NCBI GenBank assembly: GCA_028015205.1 | Contig: CM051513.1 | Coordinates: forward strand, 49,542,841 to 49,606,840 | Direction: 5' to 3' | Source: Mytilisepta virgata | Taxonomy: Eukaryota > Mollusca > Bivalvia > Mytilida > Mytilidae | Length of the DNA: 64,000 nucleotides | In this document: positions 57,173-64,000 of the stretch, one piece after another | How positions within the stretch are numbered: position 1 is the first letter of the stretch | How the letters are laid out: every line of letters starts with the position of its first letter | Translations under genes and position numbers: made by a program | The notes under the pieces: generated by a model | Databases searched by the model: none | The model's input: the letters and a program-made list of their open reading frames with translations, nothing else | What the model was told of the DNA's origin: nothing

Positions 57173-58072
57173 CTAGTCTGAGTTTGTATGCATTTCTGCA
57201 TTATTTTCATCTTGTTGCTGATTGTTTTCGTTTTTCTTAAGAATACGACCGTTTCCCGTAATACGATAAGCATTTCCGTGAGGTAATTCCCGCAGGATAG
57301 TTCTTGCGTTTATTTCTAGTAATCGCTCGATGTGTGATTTTGCACCTTGAATAAACACTCGCATGAAATCGGCCGAATCTTTAAGTTTATGCTTATTTCT
57401 GAGCACAAGTAGCTTTTGATCCGGATTTTCAAAACTGACCTTGATCAGTCCCGGCTTTTCTCGGTACCGCTGCCGTAGTCGAGCAAAATTTGTTACTTTC
57501 ACATTTGTGGAAACCGTTTCACCTAGATGGTTCAAAACGTTGTTTATTTTCTCTTCAATATCCTCATCATCGGTTTGGGGTACATTCTTAATTATAACTG
57601 ATATTTCGTTTTCATTAAATTGACGACCGCCGTGAGCAATGTGTGTATTCTGTTGTTGACCGTTATCATCTAACATGTTTACATTTGTATTGACAGTTTG
57701 AACAACACCTTCTACGTGAATAACTCGGGTAGTCAGTTCGTCAAAAGAATGAATTAAAGCATCGATGCGTGACGACTCGCGGACCATATCCAGGTCAATA
57801 TCTGATTTCAACGCTTTAATTTTATCATCTATTGTTGACAATACATCTTTTCGTAATTTGTCTATTTTTGATTCGAACATTTTCTTAAGATTATCTTGTC
57901 CATCTTTAATCTCTTTTACACTATTTGCAATAGATTTTATTGACTGATTAAGTTCATTAAATTCAGTAAGAGTAACACCCGTAGCCATTTTCGTTTGTTT
58001 ACTTTCTGGTTTGGGGGTCTCACCTTCAGATGATCTTTGTCTTTTATTACTTTCCTTGGGTTTGTCGCACAT
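57173..58072 (-). CDS. LINE ORF1: coiled-coil RNA-binding protein
   Basis: A clean 299-codon frame starts with ATG at 58,072 (MCDKPKESNKRQRSSEG) and ends with TAG at 57,173-57,175. A charged N-terminus is followed by a long heptad-like region (about residues 35-130, for example SIKSIANSVKEIKDGQDNLK), probably a coiled coil. A compact domain (about 155-255) with SVIIKNVPQTDDEDIEEKI and GLIKVSFENPDQKLLVLRNK resembles the RRM-like fold of L1-type ORF1 proteins. The tail is polar. Such proteins oligomerise and bind element RNA. There are no zinc knuckles, unlike the Nimb ORF1. ORF2 continues in the same frame. Confidence 0.88.
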   Translation of the reverse strand: MCDKPKESNKRQRSSEGETPKPESKQTKMATGVTLTEFNELNQSIKSIANSVKEIKDGQDNLKKMFESKIDKLRKDVLSTIDDKIKALKSDIDLDMVRESSRIDALIHSFDELTTRVIHVEGVVQTVNTNVNMLDDNGQQQNTHIAHGGRQFNENEISVIIKNVPQTDDEDIEEKINNVLNHLGETVSTNVKVTNFARLRQRYREKPGLIKVSFENPDQKLLVLRNKHKLKDSADFMRVFIQGAKSHIERLLEINARTILRELPHGNAYRITGNGRILKKNENNQQQDENNAEMHTNSD

Positions 58073-58248
58073 AATCCGATTTCAGAGTGAATGTCATTAT
58101 AATGAAGCTAATCATATCAACTTTTTAAGGCCTGAGTCTCTTTTAAAGTTCATAATTTCACAATCTTCTCGCTGGTGAAAAAAACACAGCTATCGTCATG
58201 AATTATCTCCCATTATATAACTACGTATATAGCATAGATATAAATGTA

Positions 58249-58634
58249 TCGTTTAAGAAGGATGATGATGGATGAATTATTGTTTAACGTCCAGTGGCAA
58301 CCAGGTGCATATCAGGACGAGAACATGTTGATATGATAATGTATATGCTCCCTGCTTTGTATTAGACCGACACGCTAAGTCGGATTTTTAATGTGCTAGC
58401 CCACGAGGTAACTGTCCGCAGGAAGACATATCACCTCACTCGGACACATTATATTGACTGCGAGCCGACCAGTCTTTGCTCTTACTCCTAGATGCCGCGT
58501 GCTTGGCGGAGAAGCAGCAAATACCAATTTTAATGTCTTTGGTTTGACCCGGCCGGGGATCGAACCCGCGACCTTCCGCACTCGGTGCGAGCATGCTACC
58601 ACGAGACCACCGAGGCGGTTTCGTTTAAGAAGGA
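58249..58634 (-). mobile_element. tRNA-derived SINE with 14-bp target duplication
   Basis: The SINE body is 58,263-58,620. The 14 bases TCGTTTAAGAAGGA flank it exactly at 58,249-58,262 and 58,621-58,634. On the minus strand the head has the A box region TGGTCTCGTGGTAGCAT and a perfect B box, GGTTCGATCC. The tail contains CCACTGGACGTTAAACAATA and ends in ATCATCATC-like repeats. It is a recent insertion at or near the 5' end of the LINE. Confidence 0.93.
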
Positions 58635-58972
58635 CATTTGGAACATTAAAAAAGTAAAACGTATGTTTTTGACATACCATAAGTGGTTTAACAAATACCG
58701 CGATACATACAGGAACAAAACAAAAAACAAAGGTTATTAAAATACAAAGCCAAATACATTAACGTTCGAACGAAACATATAAATAGCATAACAGCCAGAC
58801 AAAATCCAGCGATGGTTAATCCAGCAACTAATGCAATGTTGTTCTTCTCTGCACTGTTATTTTTCAAATACAGTACGGCTCATTTAAAACATCACCTCAA
58901 GTTAACATAATCTCTGCTCCAGGACTAAAAACCAGAGATTAGAACAGCTAGGACCAGTGCTGTGACTGGTCA
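58635..58972. other. Unassigned
   Basis: AT-rich; nothing supported. Confidence 0.4.
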
Positions 58973-59042
58973 ACCAGAGATTTTAAAGCAGAGATAAGGA
59001 CCAGTCATGGTCTCTGCTTTATTGATTTTTCAAATCTCTGGT
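58973..59042. repeat. Two-step hairpin
   Basis: ACCAGAGATTTT (58,973) pairs with AAATCTCTGGT (59,032). Inside them AAAGCAGAGA (58,985) pairs with TCTCTGCTTT (59,011). CCAGAGATT words also occur around it (58,931 and 59,083), suggesting a small foldback repeat. Confidence 0.8.
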
Positions 59043-59716
59043 CGGATTTATTCAACTGCCCACGCGCTGTTCTCGTGACAAAACCAGAGATTTGAATAAT
59101 AATTGTCTCTGCTAAATGCGCTTGCGCCGTTCTAGTACGAAAAACGATTACCCGGGGATAAATAAAATGTTATTTATTATTATTGGTTGCTTATGTTATA
59201 ATGAGTAAATAATATTCCGTACAAAAATTATAAAATATTTATATTGGTATGTTTGGTTTCAATTTCAATAAGTTCGAATGTACACAAATTTATTCCTATT
59301 GTCAAATGATATGAATTCTTGATGATTCTATTTAACGACAATATAAATTATGAATAAGTTTTGAAATATAAAATAAAATAAAAAGTATATAAAATTTTAC
59401 TTCAAGTCGATACTGAAAGTAATATATTGTGACTTTGAAAAACACTTCAGGTACAGTCAAGATATATTTTAAAGTCTTATTTTGCACTCCTGGCATGGCT
59501 AAATTTAACTATAATTATCATCATGTTTTTCACACTGTGAAATTGAATATTTTATCTAACAAGTATTACGGTTGGTCGCAGAGAAACTTAAGATACCGCA
59601 TAAAATTTTCGGAACAACATTCACGTCAAAACTTCATAAATGTATAAAAAAAACCATATGTCAAGTTTGAAACGTGTATTTTTACTTAAAAACACTTTTG
59701 TTGTAACAAAAATCAC
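59043..59716. other. Unassigned
   Basis: No supported gene; AT-rich. Confidence 0.4.
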
Positions 59717-61642
59717 TCAACATAAAGTGAGCCTTCAACATTCTTTTGTAATATTTTAGCCAGACTATTTATTTTAATACTGAATAGAGTAACAGAGAGG
59801 ATACTTCCCTGAGGGACACCCATCTCTTGCTCAAAAGGGTCAGACATGGTAGTATTTACCTTGACCTTGAACTGTCTGTCTGATAAGAAATTATCAATAA
59901 AGGTAGGTAACCTACCTTTCAACCCCATATCATTCAAGTCTTTTAAAATTCCATATTTCCAAGTGGTGTCGTATGCTTTTTCAAGGTCGAAAAATACCGA
60001 CACCACATGTTCACCTTTAGCAAACCCATTGCGTATGAAAGACTGGAAGCGAACAAGATGATTTCACATGCTTCTGCCCTGCCGGAATCCACACCGTATA
60101 TTGGACAGGAGACCATTGGTCTCTAGGAACCAGACAAGGCGGTCGTTGATCGTCCGTTCCATAGTCTTGCATACGCAACTTGTGAGGGCAATAGGCCGAT
60201 AATTCGACGGTTCAAAATGATCCTTCCCAGGTTTTGGAATAGGGATAACTGTGGCCAGCTTCCATAAAGAGGGCAAGTCACCAGTTTCCCAAATGTTATT
60301 TAGTATATCCAAAAGCGTCTGTAATGATGTATCAGGGAGATGTTTAAGAAGCTTATAATGTATGTCATCAGGACCACAAGCTGTATCATAAGATTTTGCC
60401 GAAGAATTGTTTAGTTCATCCATAGAGAAAGGGCGGCTGTAGTCTTATGAATAGTTTGATCGAAAGTTGAGTTTGGTTTTTTTCGGTTCGGGTTTTAATA
60501 CGTTGAAATTCCTGAGAGTAATTTGTAGAAGAAGAATTTTTCGAAAAAGTTTCTCAAAGTTTTTGGGAGATATCATTTTCTGACGTTAAAGAGTCTGAGC
60601 ATCTTTCAGATGGTGAAGATTGGCGTTTTTGTTTTTTCCATTTATTTTTTGTATAAAGTTCCAAACTTTGTTCATAGGAGTATGAGAGTATATTCGGAAA
60701 TTACTTAAATTATCCTGGGTTGGATGCAAATTGAATCGTCGTTCGGCCTTCCCATTTTTCTTCACTTCCTCACAATCATCATCAAACCATGGTTTGCTCG
60801 GTTGTTTTGGATTTGTCGAGGTTTTATGAATGGCTCTCTCGGCTATCGATACCAACGTTTCGCTAAATTTAAGGACTGGATCAGTAACATTATCGAAATC
60901 ACCTATTTTAAGTTCATCTCGACAGAGTTGCTCGAACAAAGGCCAGTTGGCTTTGTCAAATTTCCAGCGAGCAACTCTCTCGGATGAAGTATGAAACAGA
61001 TTTTCCAGTATAATTGGAAAGTGGTCACTTCCACATAAATCATCATGGACGCTAGAGTAGTAGGGTAATAATGAAGGGTCACAGATTGTTAAATCAATAG
61101 CCAAGTAACAACCATTCCCCGGATGAAGGTAAGTATCGGTACCATCGTTAAATACACACAATCCTTCCTGATTTAGTATATCTTATACTTTCTTGTCTCT
61201 TATCATTTTGCAAATTGTTACCCCAAATGGGGTTGTGAGCATTAAAATCTCCCAGCAGGAGAAAAGGAGTTGGCAACTGACTGATTAAAGATCTGAGCTC
61301 TTGAGAATCCAAGGCAGAATTTGGAGGAATATATATTGAACAGATGGTAACAGTTTTTCCAAAAGAAGCTGGTACAGCAACGGCTTGCAGATTTGTTGTT
61401 AGATTAACCTGACTGTGAATGGTGTCATTTCTAACAAGGATCGAAGAGCCGCCTGCGGCTCTTTCGTCCTTTCCAACATAAGTACTGTATAGAGTATAGT
61501 TTTTAACATTTATAAAATCGTTTTCTTTTAAGTGAGTTTCTTGAAGACAAAAGGCAACAGGAAGGAATCTTTGTACTAGTAACGATAGCTCGATAAGGTT
61601 AGTTTTTAAACCCCGACAATTCCATTGAATTATATTACTCAT
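59717..61642 (-). pseudogene. Nimb-like ORF2, endonuclease and N-terminal RT, 3'-truncated
   Basis: The ATG at about 61,642 (MSNIIQWNCRGLKTN) opens the endonuclease, with FCLQETHL, LLGDFNAHNPIWG and DLCGSDHFPIIL. Frame breaks lie near 61,160, 60,590 and 60,060. RT pieces show NYRPIALTSCVCKTMERTI, FFDLEKAYDTTWK and GVPQGSILSVTLFS. The homology with 30,453-33,803 ends at 59,717 inside the catalytic motif (LYVE where the other copy has LYVDD). Half the RT, RNase H and the 3' end are missing. 3' loss is unusual for LINE insertions, which normally lose the 5' end. Confidence 0.85.
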
Positions 61643-63172
61643 TTTCTGGGCGGACGAATAGGAGAAAATTTGGAACTATGCCCCGCGTGTGGGAAAGAGC
61701 TCCTATTCCTCCGCACAGAGGCGTCTGAAATGGGTCACCCCAGACTGATTCAGAATAATCATCTGGGATTACTTTCATTTGGCTGTCATCATCGCCATAT
61801 TCGGATGACAGCGTCTGAAATTTTACCAAGTGCTTTTCCGCTTTCTTTACCAGTGTTTTGTTTTAACTTTTCTATTGAAGATGAACGTTTATTTTGCTGT
61901 TGTGATGATGAGGTTTGCTTATTGGATTTCTGAGGTGAAGATTGTTTATTTGAGGACTTCTGATGCGAAGACTGTTTATTGGTAGAGTTTGAGGACTTTT
62001 GTGTTGAGGATTGAGGTTTTGTATTTGAAGCATTTTTTGCAGATTTATTTGATGTTTTGAGGTTTTCTTCCTAGGTCTTCGCGCATCTGTTTGTCAATAT
62101 TTGAGTCCAGGTAGATGTCGGCCATCTCAAAGTGGTTGAATGGTAGAGATGAAGTTATTGTTTGCGAAGAACTAGAGGACTGGGATGGAGTGAATTCAGA
62201 AATAAGTTTTGGCATTTCAGCACCCTGTGGTCATGTAAATACTGCTTGCATACTGATTGATCTGGTAGTTGGAGGACCTTTAACCTTTTCAGCGTAAGAA
62301 GTATTTGAATTTACATTATCCGAGGCAGAGACCAATTTTCTAGCTTCTTGGTAGCTCACATTTTTATCCACTTTGATTTTTTGAATGTCAAGTTCTCGTT
62401 TCTACAGTTCACAATTTCTGGAATTTGCCATGTGGCTACCGCCGCAGTTAGTACATTTGGTTTCCCCTTCACATTCAAAACTTGAGTGGCCCTCACCAGA
62501 ACACTTGACACACCTTTCAGTCCCCCTTCAAGAACTCTTCCCGTGTCCAAACTTTTGACATCTGAAACAACGGGTAGGGTTGAGGACGAAAGGGTCAACT
62601 CGTATTCTGTAAGGTCCCATGTAGATGTGATCGGGGATTTTTGAAAGTTCAAATGTTAAGAGATATGTATTGAGCTTTATAATTTTGTTTTCAGATTTTT
62701 TGGTGAAACGTTTCACTTTTGTGATGTGTTGAGAATTAAGTTCTTCACAAATTTCGTCCTCTGACATGTCAAGTAAATCATGATCCCTGTCTCGGATAAT
62801 ACCTTGACAGTAGTTAAGAGTCCTATGAGGAGTTGCAGAAACAGCAACGTCCATGATTGCCGTCATTGACAAAAGATTTTTGGACTGTTGCTGTCTGGTG
62901 CACTCCGCAAGGAGATCTCCATTTTTCATTTTGGTAACCTCTTTTACTATGCCTGTCACTGATTGAATTTTCTTTTGTAAAATGAATGGGGATAATTTAT
63001 TTAAAGGTTTTTCTGTGTTCAAACTGTTCAAAACTATAAATCTGGGAAAAATGTCCGAATTAGTATTTAAAATTTTGTTGGGAATGTCCTCATCATCACT
63101 CGAATCGTGCAATTTTCTTTTATTAATTGAAATTGGTGTTTTGTTGTTGTTGCTTTCATTTGAAGTAGCCAT
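61643..63172 (-). pseudogene. Nimb-like ORF1
   Basis: The ATG at 63,170-63,172 (MATSNESNNNKTPISINKRK) opens about 215 clean codons (YCQGIIRDRDHDL, ITKVKRFTKK, CFRCQKFGHGKSS). A TGA at about 62,528 lies inside the zinc-knuckle region. The same frame then continues through CVKCSGEGHSSFEC and CTNCGGSHM with further isolated stops (for example at about 62,402 and 62,230) and a Ser/Gln-rich tail to about 61,640. It is the same gene as 29,000-30,175 and 1-1,076. Confidence 0.85.
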
Positions 63173-64000
63173 AGTGATTTGTGATGTTTCGTTACTCTTG
63201 TTCCCCGCCCACCTCGGAGCAGCACCAAAACGATGTATACTTGCAACACATGTAACAAGCACCAGGGTTACAAGAATAAGATACTCGCATGGAGTACCTT
63301 TTAATGGCCGCAAGCTTTGTGCCAGGGGTTGCCCGGCAAGACAACTGCCCAAGGTAACATCCACACGATTGACCCATGAGCCACCGTCTTCTTGAACCCA
63401 ACCTATATTAATGGTACTATTGTTGTACATTTTGGAAACATGTCAAGTTCAAGGGCTTGGCGTGACCAGCTGATTGATCAGGACCGGGCCCATCCGACCA
63501 CCCGTTTAGATAAAGTAAGGGCCAAAGTGGTGTGTTTCAGCCACCAGGATCCCGTCCTCTATCCTTACGGGTATCCACACACGGCAAACATGTGGCCTCA
63601 TTGAGCCGAGGAAGCCTCGCCCCATCAGCCACCGCCTTCTCCCCGTTTCCGTCAGTGGTTAATCTCCAAGACCAAGGAACCCAAACATCAACCTATGTGA
63701 TGCATGCATTCCGCCCATCCAATCCCATTGCATCTAGGTATTATTGAGGGTTCCTTAGGATCTTTTCAAATAACCACGAGAAAACATCAGAGGGCAAGTC
63801 GTGTTCAGTTTTGGCTGGATCGGGGTATTCCAGCCATTCCTGGAACTGGGTGTAGAAAATAAGGACACAATCTTTATTATCATCAAAAACAAAATGAGAA
63901 TTAAGGGAGTTATCCAAAGCCGACATATTATAATTTAGACGTAATTCCAACAAAAAATATAACAAAACAAAGATAAAGAATAAAATGCCGAACTTAAACA
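63173..64000 (-). repeat. Nimb 5'UTR unit A and spacer, runs off the window
   Basis: It matches 34,700-34,030 and 17,203-16,580. Beyond 63,860 the spacer AAAATGCCGAA (also at 34,847) is reached, so unit B is expected just outside the window. Confidence 0.8.

Larger units (their letters stand above)
52925..58110 (-). mobile_element. Nearly intact LINE (non-LTR retrotransposon), clade unassigned
   Basis: From 5' to 3' on the minus strand: short 5'UTR, ORF1 (58,072-57,173), ORF2 (57,172-53,669), a 3'UTR with a ~31-bp minisatellite, an AATAAA signal at about 52,950 and an (ATCT)n tail. ORF1 and ORF2 share one frame, broken only by TAG at 57,173-57,175 and TAG at 55,994-55,996. The C-terminal zinc motif links it to the truncated copy at 35,479-36,603. 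The 5' boundary is uncertain. Confidence 0.85.

Noticed and set aside
53669..58072. Host gene encoding a 1,468-residue fusion protein
   Set aside because: Endonuclease, RT and the 3' microsatellite tail identify it as a LINE.

Overview
The window reads as nuclear DNA of a bivalve mollusc, most likely a mussel (Mytilidae). Reasons: AT-rich, intron-bearing, gene-poor sequence; a split gene for a secreted F5/8-type-C (fucolectin-like) protein of the kind abundant in bivalves; tRNA-derived SINEs; many Penelope-like reverse transcriptase fragments; non-LTR elements of the I/Nimb type. Nothing prokaryotic is present (no operons, ribosome binding sites or CRISPR). Species assignment is inference.

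Left part (1-24,405): nested transposons. A Nimb-like element on the minus strand supplies ORF1 (1-1,076), one 5'UTR unit (16,580-17,203) and a second 5'UTR unit (23,905-24,405). It is interrupted by a Ty3/gypsy element (11,039-16,579, minus) whose pol order is PR-IN-RT-RNaseH, as in Gmr1-type elements, not the usual PR-RT-RNaseH-IN. Two large intervals flanked by matching inverted termini (2,724-11,038 and 17,204-23,904) sit precisely inside these older elements with 2-bp target duplications (GA and TA). They share terminal sequence, a left subterminal block and a right-end hairpin, and they contain phase-compatible spliced exons that I cannot assign to a family. I regard this pair as the best candidate for an undescribed system. 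A host-like C-terminal exon lies at 2,351-2,480.

Middle (24,600-38,900): a minus-strand host gene. A signal-peptide exon (38,725-38,812) joins in phase to two exons forming one F5/8C/fucolectin-like domain (26,093-26,332 and 24,975-25,247) and possibly to a Cys-rich last exon (24,668-24,810). Its 12.4-kb first intron holds an inverted cluster of Nimb copies (27,380-35,211) and the 3' end of another LINE.

Right part (39,000-64,000): hairpin repeats, a roughly 150-bp tandem array carrying nuclear-receptor-like half sites, an inverted pair of tRNA-like sequences, Penelope-like fragments (largest 42,457-44,291), SINEs, a nearly intact LINE (52,925-58,110, minus) whose ORF1 and ORF2 lie in one frame broken only by two TAG codons, a SINE with a clean 14-bp target duplication, and another Nimb copy (59,717 to the right edge, minus) that is truncated at its 3' end.

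Almost all coding sequence is selfish; only the fucolectin-like gene and two orphan exons look like host genes.
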